A stretch of 31,844 nt of DNA from an uncultured Polaribacter sp. (GTDB taxonomy: Bacteria; Bacteroidota; Bacteroidia; Flavobacteriales; Flavobacteriaceae): contig CALHCK010000034.1 of NCBI GenBank assembly GCA_937936695.1, positions 1 to 31,844 of the forward strand. The letters run 5' to 3'. Shown one piece after another: positions 1 to 9,174 of this stretch; position 1 is the stretch's first letter, and each line of letters opens with the position of its first letter. A model generated the notes under the pieces. The model did no database searches. It had not been told where the DNA came from and saw only the letters and a program-made list of their open reading frames with translations. The position numbers and the translations under genes are program-made.

Positions 1-1907
1 TAATTCCTGCTTTTGATACAGGAAGTAGTAGCCGTGGTATTGGTTTACAAAACGGAGGGTATTATTTTGCAATTAATGATTATGTAGATTTGTCTTTAAG
101 AGGTGATGCATACTCTAACGGTAGTTGGGGATTAAGAATAAACTCTAACTACAAAAAAAGATATAGATTTGGAGGTTCTTTTAATTTAAGTTTTGAGAAT
201 AACTTAAACGGTATAAGAGGATTCTCTAACTTTAGTAGGTCTAACAATTTTAACTTAAGATGGAATCATACTCAAGATTCTAAAGCAAGCCCGAATTCTA
301 ATTTTGGGGCTTCTGTTAATTTAGGTAGTAGTAGTTTCTTTAGAGAATCTCAAAATCAATTTAATGTTGCGCAAACACAAACAAATACTTTTAGTTCTTC
401 TGTAAATTACAGTAAAAAATTTGTGGGTACTCCTTTTAATATGAACCTGACAGCTACACATCAACAAAATACAAATACAGGAGATATTACCATGACTTTA
501 CCTTCACTTACTGTAAATATGGATAGGCAATACCCGTTTGTTGGTAAAGGAGGTGTAAAGAAAAACCCTTTACAAAAACTAGGTTTTAACTATACATTGC
601 AAGGGCAATATCTAATAAACACTAACGATGAAGATTTTTTAACCGCTAAAATGTTTGAGTCTGCTAGGTCTGGTGTACAACACAGAACTAGTACCAATAC
701 AAATATTAAAGCTTTTAAATATTTTACAATATCACCTAGTGCTAGTTATGAAGAAACATGGCAATTTGATCATATTAATAGAGAATACGATCCTACAAGA
801 GATGTTGTTGTAACTGATACTTTAAGTGGGTTTAGGTCTTTTAGAGAATATAATTTTAGTGCCAACTTAACAACCAATATTTACGGTACGTTTAACTTTA
901 AAAAAGGACGATTAAAATCTTTAAGACACACGATTAGACCTTCTATTTCTTACACTTACAGACCTGATTTTAGAGAACGATTTATTAGAGAGGTACAAAC
1001 TAGTGCAGATGCTTCTGATATACAAGAATATACTGTTTTTGATGCCGGAATTTACGGATCACCTTCTGGTGGAGTTAGTAATTCTATAACAATGAGTTTA
1101 AATAATGTTTTAGAAGCTAAAGTTGCTCCTAAAGATCCTGACAGTGATGAGGAAGATAAAAAAGTTACTATTTTAAACAATCTTAACTTTAATACATCTT
1201 ACGATGTTACCAGAGATAGTTTACGATGGTCTCCTGTTGCATTTACAGCTAGTACGGTTTTGTTTAAAGACAAATTAGCTGTTAACCTTAATGGTTCTTT
1301 AGATCAATATCAAGTAGATGAATCTGGTAATAGAATTAATAAATTTAATCCTAATATATTAAGATTAACAAGAGCCAGTTTAACAGCAAATTACTCTATT
1401 TCTAGTGAAGATTTCAAAAAAGATAAAAAAGAAAAAAGTACAAACGGAAATGGAGCACAGAATACTCCTGATGTTATTGGGGCAGATATAAACCCAACAG
1501 TAGATGAATTTGGTAGAAGTAAATCTACTAATTCTGAAAACGAAAAAAACGAAAAATTATACCATGCTAACGTGCCATGGTCTATAAATTTAGCATATTC
1601 TACAACATACAACAACAACCTTAACGCTGGTGGAGAAGTAACCATAAACAGTCTTATTTTTAGTGGAAATATTGATTTAACTCCTAAATGGAAATTAGGA
1701 TATTCTTCTGGTTACGATATTAAAGAAGGTGCATTTACCTTTTCTAGATTTAATTTTAATAGAGATTTAGATAGCTGGAACTTTAACTTTAATTGGGTTC
1801 CGTTTGGAAACAATGCTTCTTACACCTTTTTTATTGGAATAAAATCTTCTATTTTATCTGATTTAAAATGGGATAAAGTGCAACCACCAGATAGAAGATT
1901 ATTTTAA
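1..1907 (+). CDS. lptD: LPS-assembly outer-membrane protein LptD, C-terminal part (5' end outside window)
   Basis: The frame is open from base 3 with no start in view, so this is the C-terminal ~635 residues of a longer protein. It is made of alternating Asn/Ser/Thr/Tyr-rich beta strands (for example LRHTIRPSISYTYRPDF and NVPWSINLAYSTTYNNN) and ends in an aromatic residue (PPDRRLF), as outer-membrane beta-barrels do. By family knowledge it matches the Bacteroidetes LptD barrel, which with LptE inserts lipopolysaccharide into the outer leaflet. The N-terminal periplasmic OstA-like domain would lie upstream of the window. An acidic, low-complexity loop (DPDSDEEDKK) and an Asn/Lys-rich loop sit between strands. 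ridA follows 28 bases downstream on the same strand, an order I believe recurs in flavobacteria. SprA of the type IX secretion system was considered and judged less likely. The assignment rests on recalled family sequence and was not searched. Confidence 0.8.
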   Translation, partial: IPAFDTGSSSRGIGLQNGGYYFAINDYVDLSLRGDAYSNGSWGLRINSNYKKRYRFGGSFNLSFENNLNGIRGFSNFSRSNNFNLRWNHTQDSKASPNSNFGASVNLGSSSFFRESQNQFNVAQTQTNTFSSSVNYSKKFVGTPFNMNLTATHQQNTNTGDITMTLPSLTVNMDRQYPFVGKGGVKKNPLQKLGFNYTLQGQYLINTNDEDFLTAKMFESARSGVQHRTSTNTNIKAFKYFTISPSASYEETWQFDHINREYDPTRDVVVTDTLSGFRSFREYNFSANLTTNIYGTFNFKKGRLKSLRHTIRPSISYTYRPDFRERFIREVQTSADASDIQEYTVFDAGIYGSPSGGVSNSITMSLNNVLEAKVAPKDPDSDEEDKKVTILNNLNFNTSYDVTRDSLRWSPVAFTASTVLFKDKLAVNLNGSLDQYQVDESGNRINKFNPNILRLTRASLTANYSISSEDFKKDKKEKSTNGNGAQNTPDVIGADINPTVDEFGRSKSTNSENEKNEKLYHANVPWSINLAYSTTYNNNLNAGGEVTINSLIFSGNIDLTPKWKLGYSSGYDIKEGAFTFSRFNFNRDLDSWNFNFNWVPFGNNASYTFFIGIKSSILSDLKWDKVQPPDRRLF

Positions 1908-1935
1908 TTTATTGATACTTTCAACTTCAAAAAAA

Positions 1936-2316
1936 ATGAAAAAAATTATTCAAACTGACAAAGCTCCTGTACCTATAGGTCCTTACAATCAAGCAATATT
2001 AAGTGGTAATACATTATACACATCAGGACAAATAGCTATAAATCCTGAAAATGGAAAATTAGTTTTAGACTCTATACAAGATGAAACAAAACAAGTATTA
2101 GAGAATTTAAAAGAAGTACTTGCAGCTGCAGATATGACTTTTGAAAACGTTATTAAAACTTCTATTTTTATTTCAGATATGCATCAATTTTCTGAAATTA
2201 ACGCTGTTTATGCGAGCTATTTTAATGAAGCTACTGCACCAGCAAGAGAAACTGTAGAAGTTGCCAATTTACCAAAATTTGTAAATGTTGAAATTAGCGC
2301 AATTGCAGTAAAGTAA
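1936..2316 (+). CDS. ridA: RidA family reactive-intermediate deaminase
   Basis: This 126-residue protein has the usual RidA/YjgF length. It hydrolyses reactive enamine/imine intermediates released by PLP enzymes such as threonine dehydratase, forming a cytosolic trimer. The family signatures are visible: PVPIGPYNQA near the N-terminus, TSGQIAINPENG in the middle, and PARETVEVANLPKFVNVEIS at the end, which carries the conserved active-site arginine (PAR). I chose the ATG at 1936 because it gives the standard MKKIIQTDKAP start; an upstream alternative start at 1912 adds an atypical leader (MILSTSKK). It probably shares a transcript with lptD and ends at the hairpin terminator at 2336-2371. Confidence 0.95.
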   Translation: MKKIIQTDKAPVPIGPYNQAILSGNTLYTSGQIAINPENGKLVLDSIQDETKQVLENLKEVLAAADMTFENVIKTSIFISDMHQFSEINAVYASYFNEATAPARETVEVANLPKFVNVEISAIAVK

Positions 2317-2335
2317 TTTGATTTTTAAAACATAT

Positions 2336-2371
2336 AAAAAAAGCCTGATAATTAAATTATCAGGCTTTTTT
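2336..2371. terminator. Bidirectional intrinsic terminator between ridA and gapA
   Basis: A perfect 10-bp stem (GCCTGATAAT at 2343-2352 with ATTATCAGGC at 2356-2365) closes a 3-nt loop. It is flanked by an A-run on the left (2336-2342) and a T-run on the right (2366-2371), so it can stop both the plus-strand lptD-ridA transcript and the minus-strand pfkA-gapA transcript. Confidence 0.93.
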
Positions 2372-2394
2372 ATATTATATGAAATTTCTATTTC

Positions 2395-3399
2395 TTATTG
2401 AATAGAATCAGAATATTCAATTAAATCTACAATCTTAGTAGAATATCCAATTTCGTTATCGTACCAAGAAACAACTTTTACAAAGTTATCATTTAAAGCA
2501 ATACCAGCTTTAGCATCAAAGATAGAAGTTCTTGTATCTCCTACGAAATCTTGAGAAACTACTAAATCTTCAGTATATCCTAAAACACCTTTCATAGCTC
2601 CACTTTCTGAAGCAGCTTTCATTGCAGCACAAATATCTTCATAAGAAGCAGCTTTTTCTAACTTTACAGTTAAATCTACTACAGAAACATCCATTGTAGG
2701 AATTCTAAAAGCCATACCAGTTAATTTACCGTCCATTGCAGGAATTACTTTACCTACAGCTTTAGCAGCTCCTGTAGAAGAAGGAATTACGTTACCGATA
2801 GCAGAACGTCCACCTCTCCAGTCTTTCATAGAAGGACCATCAACAGTTTTTTGAGTTGCAGTTGCAGCATGTACAGTTGTCATTAAACCTTCTACAATAC
2901 CAAAGTTATCGTTTAAAACTTTAGTAATAGGCGCTAAACAGTTTGTAGTACAAGACGCGTTAGAAAAAATCTTTTGATCTGCTTTTAATTCAGTGTTATT
3001 AACACCCATTACAAACATTGGTGTATGATCTTTAGATGGTGCAGATAATACTACTTTTTTAGCTCCAGCTTCTAAGTGCTTGCTTGCTAATTCTTCAGTT
3101 AAGAAAAAACCTGTAGACTCAATTACATACTCAGCTCCTACTTCATCCCACTTTAAATCTGCTGGGTTTCTTTCTGCTGTAATTCTAATTTCGTTTCCGT
3201 TTACAACTAATTTACCATCTTTTACATCAACAGTTCCATCAAATGCTCCGTGTACAGAATCATATTTTAACATGTATGCTAAATAATCAACATCTAATAA
3301 ATCGTTAATTGCAACAACTTGCACATTATCTCTTTTTACTGTTGATCTGAAAGCTAATCTTCCAATTCTACCAAAACCGTTAATTCCTATTTTAATCAT
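2395..3399 (-). CDS. gapA: Type I glyceraldehyde-3-phosphate dehydrogenase
   Basis: This 334-residue enzyme catalyses the NAD(P)-dependent oxidation and phosphorylation of glyceraldehyde-3-phosphate to 1,3-bisphosphoglycerate in glycolysis, and the reverse in gluconeogenesis. Visible features are the Rossmann fold start IGINGFGRIGR, the catalytic cysteine in SNASCTTNCLAP (around residue 150), the phosphate-binding segment GRSAIGNVIPSSTGAAKAVG, and the C-terminal SWYDNEIGYS. Length and motifs are those of a complete, active enzyme. The ATG at 3399 gives the canonical MIKIGINGFG start. It lies 26 bases downstream of pfkA on the same strand, so the two are probably co-transcribed. Confidence 0.97.
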   Translation of the reverse strand: MIKIGINGFGRIGRLAFRSTVKRDNVQVVAINDLLDVDYLAYMLKYDSVHGAFDGTVDVKDGKLVVNGNEIRITAERNPADLKWDEVGAEYVIESTGFFLTEELASKHLEAGAKKVVLSAPSKDHTPMFVMGVNNTELKADQKIFSNASCTTNCLAPITKVLNDNFGIVEGLMTTVHAATATQKTVDGPSMKDWRGGRSAIGNVIPSSTGAAKAVGKVIPAMDGKLTGMAFRIPTMDVSVVDLTVKLEKAASYEDICAAMKAASESGAMKGVLGYTEDLVVSQDFVGDTRTSIFDAKAGIALNDNFVKVVSWYDNEIGYSTKIVDLIEYSDSIQ

Positions 3400-3425
3400 T
3401 TTACTAATTTTTATTTATTTATATT

Positions 3426-4409
3426 TTATGTAGTCATTATATCAGAAACTCTTAAAAGTTCGTGATTGATAGAATGACCTCCTTTAATTGCTTCTGCAAT
3501 ACTTGTACTAATTACTTCGTTATCTTTTAAACCAACCATTAAATTAGTTTTTCCGTCTAACAATAACTCAACTGCTTTTACGCCTAATCTACTTGCTAAA
3601 ACTCTATCAAAACAAGATGGAGATCCACCTCTTTGCATGTGTCCTAATACAGATACTCTAACATCGTATTCTGGTAAATTTTCTTCTACGTATTCAGCTA
3701 ATTGATATACATTTTTACCCGACTTATCTCCTTCTGCAACAACAACAATACTTGAAGATTTACCTGTTCTTCTACTCTTTTTAAGAGATTCTAACATTCT
3801 GTCTAATCCTAAGTTTTCTTCAGGAATTAAAATTTCTTCTGCTCCTGCTCCAACTCCAGCATTTAATGCTATAAATCCAGCATCTCTACCCATTACTTCA
3901 ACAAAAAACAATCTGTTATGAGAAGATGCAGTATCTCTAATTTTATCAATAGCCTCTACAGCTGTATTTAAGGCAGTATCGTATCCTAATGTATGAGATG
4001 TTCCAAAAATATCGTTATCAATAGTTCCTGGAATTCCTATAATTGGAAAATTAAATTCTTCATTAAAAATAACAGCTCCTGTAAAAGTACCGTCTCCACC
4101 AATAGTAACCATGGCTTCTATACCTTGCTCTAATAAATTTTCGTGTGCTTTTATTCTTCCTTCTTTGGTTCTAAACTCATTAGATCTTGCAGATTTTAAA
4201 ATAGTACCCCCCTTGTTAATTATGTTATTAACACTTCTGGCTGTTAACTCTATAAAATCACCATCTATAAGCCCTTCGTAACCTCTGTATATACCAACAC
4301 AACTTACTCTATAGTATGCGCATGCTCTTACTACAGATCTAATTGCGGCGTTCATCCCTGGAGAATCTCCTCCGGAAGTCATTACTGCTATTTTTTTTAT
4401 TTTCTTCAT
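3426..4409 (-). CDS. pfkA: ATP-dependent 6-phosphofructokinase
   Basis: This 327-residue enzyme phosphorylates fructose-6-phosphate to fructose-1,6-bisphosphate, the committing step of glycolysis. Visible are the nucleotide-binding TSGGDSPGMNAAIR, IGGDGTFTGA, the catalytic PGTIDNDI, MGRDAGFIAL and GHMQRGGSP. The glycine following the GGD motif and the glycine in PGTIDND are the residues typical of ATP users; PPi-dependent enzymes carry Asp and Lys there. Its 3' end is 26 bases before gapA. The 156 bases upstream contain no strong tamB terminator but do hold a 16-bp palindrome (4432-4447), which could be an operator. A poor -7 match (TAATTTTA, 4420-4427) is also present. Confidence 0.97.
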   Translation of the reverse strand: MKKIKKIAVMTSGGDSPGMNAAIRSVVRACAYYRVSCVGIYRGYEGLIDGDFIELTARSVNNIINKGGTILKSARSNEFRTKEGRIKAHENLLEQGIEAMVTIGGDGTFTGAVIFNEEFNFPIIGIPGTIDNDIFGTSHTLGYDTALNTAVEAIDKIRDTASSHNRLFFVEVMGRDAGFIALNAGVGAGAEEILIPEENLGLDRMLESLKKSRRTGKSSSIVVVAEGDKSGKNVYQLAEYVEENLPEYDVRVSVLGHMQRGGSPSCFDRVLASRLGVKAVELLLDGKTNLMVGLKDNEVISTSIAEAIKGGHSINHELLRVSDIMTT

Positions 4410-4431
4410 ATAATTAGTGTAAAATTAATGC

Positions 4432-4447
4432 TTTAAATGCATTTAAA
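4432..4447. promoter_or_regulatory. 16-bp perfect palindrome upstream of pfkA
   Basis: TTTAAATGCATTTAAA reads identically on both strands and begins 22 bases ahead of the pfkA ATG. Its size and position fit an operator for a dimeric regulator of the pfkA-gapA pair. The AT richness of the region means chance is a real alternative, and no regulator is identified. Confidence 0.35.
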
Positions 4448-4565
4448 ATAATAAAATTACGAAATCGTTTTAGGCTATTTTAATTGGTTTTTATTACTAA
4501 TTTAAGCACTTTTTTTCTTTATTTTTTTAAGTAAAAATACATGTCATAAATTTTAAAAAAAAATA

Positions 4566-7500
4566 TTAATTTCCTTCAAAATTAATAAAACCGTCTTTAT
4601 TATTTATGATGGTATCTTTTTTAATTTCTACCTTTTTAGTTTCAATACTTTTTTCTTTTTGTTTCTTTAATTGTAGTTTTCTTAACAAGTCTCCTATTGT
4701 ATTAAAATTAACTTGATAAGACAAACCTGCTCCTTGTGTATACCCTTCTTCTTCTTGAGAATATTGAATTTCATTTTGACGATTAAAAATTGTTCCTCTA
4801 AAATTACCTCCTTTATTTAAAAGTACTTCAATTTTTACTTCTCCTATTACACTAGATTGTGTTTGTGTACCTACAGGCACTCCTACTTTACCATTAATTA
4901 TTACCCTATCACTTAATTGGGTACTTACAGAAACATCTACCTGATTATCTATATTTAAACGATCTAAATCGTCTCCTCTAGTACCTTGTTGGTAATCTAA
5001 ATTCAATTGAAATTTACTTTCCGGACTATTTAAAAGACTAGAAAACGCAGAAGAAATTGCGCTAGATGCAGTGTTTGCAATATTTACATCAAAATCTGTT
5101 CTGTCTGGATTTGCAAAATTCCCGAAAGCCAATAACGATATAAATTGAGTTGTTTTTTCGTTTACATTATTATCATTTAATAAAAATTCTAACTCTCCTG
5201 CAATTGTAGGGTTTACGTTGGTTAACTGTATGTCTAATTCTTGTTTAGAACTAAATAAACCTCCTGTTATTCTTGTTACTAAATCTACTTCTATTTTTCT
5301 GTTAGAAGTAAAGTTTTCTAACAACACTCCAGGATTTGCTTTTGCTTTATAAACTGCAACAACATCTAGGTTTGCTTCAAACGGATCTCCATTCCAAGAA
5401 ACGGTTCCTCCTTTTTGTATTAAAAAAGGTTTGTTTACTATTCCTCCGTATTTAAAATCATAAATACCCTTATCTATGGTATAGTCTCCGTACATATTAA
5501 ACTTGCCACGAGTATTTATTTCTATTCTTAAATTCCCTTTTCCTCTTCCTGCTAATTGACTCCCGTTAACTTCGTCTATTACTACTTGTGCTATTGCATC
5601 TTTTGTAACTTCTAAATCTATGTTTAAAGACAGTCCTTTTAATGCTTCTTTTGCTATCTCATTTTTTCTATCTACATCAGAAATTTCATCATTTTTAAAA
5701 TGAATTAACTTGTATGTATCTACCGTTTCTACATCTTTTAACGGCACTACAAACTTGGTGTTTGGCATTGTTTTAGCATTAACATCTATAGTTAATTGAT
5801 CTGTTAACCCTGTAATAGAGGCATTTCCTTTAATAAAACCTGTTCCGTAATACAATGATTCTTCTGTATTTTCTGTATCTAAAATCAGTAAATTATCGCT
5901 TTCTATTTCTATATTTAAAAACCATTTATCAAAATTTAAATGTGTAATATCTCCTTGTAATTTACCTCTAGTTTTGTGTTTAGTATCTAATAAAGAAACG
6001 TCTTCTAAAATAAACGATTGCTGCTCTAATGTTATTAAAGACTCTCCTTCAAAATCATAATCTACATTTAAGTACGGAAACTTTAATCCTGCATCTTTTA
6101 AAATAAGTGTACCATCCATTTCTGGATTTCCTAAAAAACCTTTTAAATTAAGATTACCAGAAGCAGATCCTCGTATAGATGACAATACATTTTGTCCGAG
6201 AGGACTAAACGCATCTAATCGAAATTCTTCTAAATACACTTCTAAATCTATTAAAGGTTTTGGTGTAGAAAAATCTAAATTACCTGTTGCTGCAATATTT
6301 TTAACCTTTTTATTTTCTATGGATAAATCTACATTATAACGTTCGTAAGAATTATCTCCTGCAACACTTAAAAACAAATCTCCTTGTTTAAAATTATTCA
6401 TTTCAAAACCTTGTATTGCTAAAGTAGCTTCTGGGGCATACAAACCATCTTTTTGAACAAAATCTAAAGTACCAGACAATTGTCCCTTTAAAGACAAACT
6501 ATCTATTTTGGGTAAAAAACTTTGAATATCAACATTTGTAAAATCTGCTAAAAATATTTTTTCGTCTTTTCCTTTTAGATTTCCTGCAAATTCTATTTTT
6601 TGCTTACCCGAAACTATCTTAAACTGGCTAAAATTGTATTCGCCTTTATTAATATCAAAAGTTATTTTATCTGTATTTGCTTTATCAGGGTTAATATTCC
6701 AAATATTATCTTTAAAAGTAAAAGATGAATCCTCGAAACCAACTACAGACTTACCTTCTTTATCAAACGTGTAAAAGAAATCTAAATTAAAGTCTTTGTT
6801 CTTTTTGAGACCTCCTTTAAATACTGATTTAAAAAAAAGAGTATCATTTTGAGTTCTATTTAGCAGGTTTAACTTAGAAACATTATAGTATTCCGTATAA
6901 ATTTCATCCGCAGTTAAACTTGTATTATACAGTGTGTTTTGATTATTAGTAATTAATTTGATATTCTTAATTCTATTACCGTAGATATTTACTAAAGGAG
7001 AATCTAAATTTAATTTTAATAAGCTTTTATTAGAATTTACTCTTCCTTTTATTTTGGTGGTATTGTCTATTGATATTTTAGGAAAAAAAACTGTTACTAT
7101 TTTATTATAAATTGTAAAATTAAAATCTATAAACTGATTTGGCGCAACTTTATAAGGCTTGTAATTTGTATAAATACTACCTAATGCATTTTGTGCAACA
7201 GGTAAAACTTCTTCAAAAGAAAACTTACCAGAAAGATATCCTTTACATATATCTTTAGAGTCTACTTCTATCCTTTTTATATCATCTTTAACTGACGATA
7301 ATACTTTAAATTCTTTAAACTTAAAGTTTTCTTTTTCGTTAGTATATTCTATGTTTTTAAAAACTGCATTTCCAATAAGATTATTAAAAGAACTACCAGT
7401 AACGTCAATATCTATAATTCCTTTTACTTTAGAAATACTATCTCTTGTAAATAGTTTTGTTTCTTTTAAATTTAAATGATCAATATCAGCATTAAAGTCG

Positions 7501-8972
7501 AACTTATTTATCTTTTCAGATAAATCTGCTAATCCTTTAAAATCCATTTTAAAATTTTCATCATCTATCTTTAAATCTCCGTCAAACTTATTTTTTTGAT
7601 ATTTTCCGTTAACGTCTATATTTTTATAAACATACTCTTTAAAACCAATTTTAGAGACTTTACCTTTAAAAGAGGTGTTAATTTTTCTTAGTTTAACACC
7701 ACTACCAACAACGTTTCCTTTTAAGGACAAAATACCTAGCAACGGATTTTTAAGAAAAGCTCCTAATTTAAATCGTTCTAATTCAATATCTCCTTTATAG
7801 CTTGCATTATCAATATCATTGATATTTGATATTTTAAGATCAGAAATAATATTTCCTATTTTAGATTCTAAGTTAGCATCTGCTATTAATTCTTTGGTTG
7901 TTGCTTTTATTTTACCTGTTAGTAAAACGTCACCAAAACTCTTTAAATCTGTTGGTAAAGTAGTTCCTAAAACATTTGGTAAAATACTTGTTAAAGTATG
8001 ATAATTAGCTTTCGCTTTTTTTAAATCTCCTGTAAAAACAAATCCATTTTCTGTATTTACAGAGTTTTTAAAAGCCAAATCTCCTTCAACTTCAATAGAA
8101 TTTGTACTTTCTAATTTTAGAGATTTTAATAAAAAATTGTTTAATGTACCTTTAAAATCACTCGTAAAAGTAGCAATATCATCTCCACTTAGCTCACTGT
8201 AGTATTTTTTTACATCTAAAATAGCAAGCTTACTTTTTTTAAATTTAGCGGTAATATTTACTTTGTTATTAAAATCTGCTAAATCTTCTCTTATATATTT
8301 AAAAACTACATCTGCTTTTAAATTAGATTTTTGAGTCTGCAATGTTGTGTTCTTAAAAAACATTGCAGTTTTGGTATACGTATAATCTGATGTTAAATTA
8401 GTAATATGTAAACCTCTATTATCAATAAAATTAAGATCTCTTACTTTTGCCGAAAAGTTAGGACCAGACACCAACAAATCTTTTAACTTTCCACTGGCAT
8501 TAGTCGCCGAAAAATATAGCGGATTATCACTATTCTCATTAGTTAATCTATAATTTAGATTATTTACGGTAGCATTAGAAGATTTTAAAATAAAAGGCTT
8601 TTTAGGCAGAGAGTCTTTTTCTTGTTTTGTAAATAAATTTATAAAAACTGCTAAGTTATCATCTTCTTCACCTTTGTATTTTTTCATAAAAAAATAGGCA
8701 TCATCTAATACTATGTTTCCTAAATTTATTTGATTTTCTAAAATACTTTTTGCACTTAAAAGAGATGTTTTTGCCTTATTAACAAAAATTAAAGTATCAT
8801 TATGGTGGTCTCTAATTTCTATTCCTTTTAGTTTTACAAGCCCTAAAAAAGACAAGTCTATTTTTTTAACAGTAATATTTGTATTAAAATCTTTGTTAAT
8901 TTTATCTGTAGCAAACCCACCTAATTTTGTTTGTACAGATGGCAAAGAAAGTACAATGCTAATTAATAGCAA
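4566..8972 (-). CDS. tamB: TamB-like translocation/assembly module protein (DUF490 C-terminus)
   Basis: This very large protein (1468 residues from the TTG at 8970-8972) consists mostly of short repeating amphipathic beta strands, as in AsmA/TamB proteins that form a hydrophobic groove across the periplasm. These are linked to outer-membrane protein assembly and phospholipid transport with a BamA-like partner. The C-terminal part shows the TamB/DUF490 hallmarks: GKFNMYGDYTIDKGIYDF, KGGTVSWNGDPFEANLDV, then barrel-like strands (SDRVIINGKVGVPVG). The N-terminus is a hydrophobic anchor (LLLISIVLSLPSVQ). The frame stays open upstream to a stop at 9039-9041 and encodes IKKTTKKILKWIGCLILFLL, a normal basic-plus-hydrophobic signal anchor, so the true start is probably near 9024-9032 at a non-standard codon. 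No clear terminator follows the gene. Confidence 0.88.
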   Translation of the reverse strand: MLLISIVLSLPSVQTKLGGFATDKINKDFNTNITVKKIDLSFLGLVKLKGIEIRDHHNDTLIFVNKAKTSLLSAKSILENQINLGNIVLDDAYFFMKKYKGEEDDNLAVFINLFTKQEKDSLPKKPFILKSSNATVNNLNYRLTNENSDNPLYFSATNASGKLKDLLVSGPNFSAKVRDLNFIDNRGLHITNLTSDYTYTKTAMFFKNTTLQTQKSNLKADVVFKYIREDLADFNNKVNITAKFKKSKLAILDVKKYYSELSGDDIATFTSDFKGTLNNFLLKSLKLESTNSIEVEGDLAFKNSVNTENGFVFTGDLKKAKANYHTLTSILPNVLGTTLPTDLKSFGDVLLTGKIKATTKELIADANLESKIGNIISDLKISNINDIDNASYKGDIELERFKLGAFLKNPLLGILSLKGNVVGSGVKLRKINTSFKGKVSKIGFKEYVYKNIDVNGKYQKNKFDGDLKIDDENFKMDFKGLADLSEKINKFDFNADIDHLNLKETKLFTRDSISKVKGIIDIDVTGSSFNNLIGNAVFKNIEYTNEKENFKFKEFKVLSSVKDDIKRIEVDSKDICKGYLSGKFSFEEVLPVAQNALGSIYTNYKPYKVAPNQFIDFNFTIYNKIVTVFFPKISIDNTTKIKGRVNSNKSLLKLNLDSPLVNIYGNRIKNIKLITNNQNTLYNTSLTADEIYTEYYNVSKLNLLNRTQNDTLFFKSVFKGGLKKNKDFNLDFFYTFDKEGKSVVGFEDSSFTFKDNIWNINPDKANTDKITFDINKGEYNFSQFKIVSGKQKIEFAGNLKGKDEKIFLADFTNVDIQSFLPKIDSLSLKGQLSGTLDFVQKDGLYAPEATLAIQGFEMNNFKQGDLFLSVAGDNSYERYNVDLSIENKKVKNIAATGNLDFSTPKPLIDLEVYLEEFRLDAFSPLGQNVLSSIRGSASGNLNLKGFLGNPEMDGTLILKDAGLKFPYLNVDYDFEGESLITLEQQSFILEDVSLLDTKHKTRGKLQGDITHLNFDKWFLNIEIESDNLLILDTENTEESLYYGTGFIKGNASITGLTDQLTIDVNAKTMPNTKFVVPLKDVETVDTYKLIHFKNDEISDVDRKNEIAKEALKGLSLNIDLEVTKDAIAQVVIDEVNGSQLAGRGKGNLRIEINTRGKFNMYGDYTIDKGIYDFKYGGIVNKPFLIQKGGTVSWNGDPFEANLDVVAVYKAKANPGVLLENFTSNRKIEVDLVTRITGGLFSSKQELDIQLTNVNPTIAGELEFLLNDNNVNEKTTQFISLLAFGNFANPDRTDFDVNIANTASSAISSAFSSLLNSPESKFQLNLDYQQGTRGDDLDRLNIDNQVDVSVSTQLSDRVIINGKVGVPVGTQTQSSVIGEVKIEVLLNKGGNFRGTIFNRQNEIQYSQEEEGYTQGAGLSYQVNFNTIGDLLRKLQLKKQKEKSIETKKVEIKKDTIINNKDGFINFEGN

Positions 8973-9051
8973 AAAGAGTATTAAACACCCAATCCATTTT
9001 AATATTTTCTTCGTTGTTTTTTTGATTGCTATTAATTTTTACCGTTGATAC

Positions 9052-9071
9052 TAACTGTGAGAATACAGTTA
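9052..9071. repeat. Inverted repeat in the tamB-tsaD divergent region
   Basis: TAACTGT (9052-9058) and ACAGTTA (9065-9071) form a 7-bp stem with a 6-nt loop. It sits directly downstream of the predicted tamB -7 box, so it would be at the very 5' end of the tamB mRNA or act as an operator over its transcription start. No T-run follows on either strand, so it is not a terminator. Confidence 0.4.
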
Positions 9072-9073
9072 AT

Positions 9074-9081
9074 CAAAAATA
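9074..9081 (-). promoter_or_regulatory. Predicted tamB promoter (-7 box)
   Basis: On the minus strand this reads TATTTTTG, an exact match to the Bacteroidetes -7 consensus TAnnTTTG. Possible -33 TTTG elements lie 13 and 24 bases upstream, neither at the ideal distance. Transcription would begin near 9067, leaving a leader of roughly 40 bases before the presumed tamB start. Confidence 0.5.
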
Positions 9082-9166
9082 CTGCCATGTACTACAAAGA
9101 ACGTTCAAATTTAGTAAAGATTTAAATTTCTATTCTTAAAAAAGTAAGTCAAGATAAAATTATCCT

Positions 9167-9174
9167 TAATTTTG
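9167..9174 (+). promoter_or_regulatory. Predicted tsaD promoter (-7 box)
   Basis: TAATTTTG matches the Bacteroidetes -7 consensus TAnnTTTG exactly and lies 18 bases before the tsaD ATG, which implies a very short leader. No convincing -33 TTG is seen at the usual spacing. Together with 9074-9081 it makes tamB and tsaD divergently transcribed. Confidence 0.5.

Noticed and set aside
1..1907. Possible SprA (type IX secretion/gliding) C-terminus
   Set aside because: The strand pattern, the PPDRRLF end and the ridA neighbour fit Bacteroidetes LptD better; SprA is much larger and has a different end and context.
8959..8997. 12-codon ATG frame (MDWVFNTLFAIN) inside the tamB N-terminal region
   Set aside because: It is in a different frame from the clear signal-anchor coding and ends after 12 codons. 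A shift into the tamB frame would be needed, and there is no slippery homopolymer beyond a T5.
9032..9088. 18-codon ATG frame (MAVFLINC...) upstream of tamB on the minus strand
   Set aside because: Its 5' part overlaps the predicted tamB -7 box, so it would not be in the mRNA; it stops just before the tamB frame and looks accidental.
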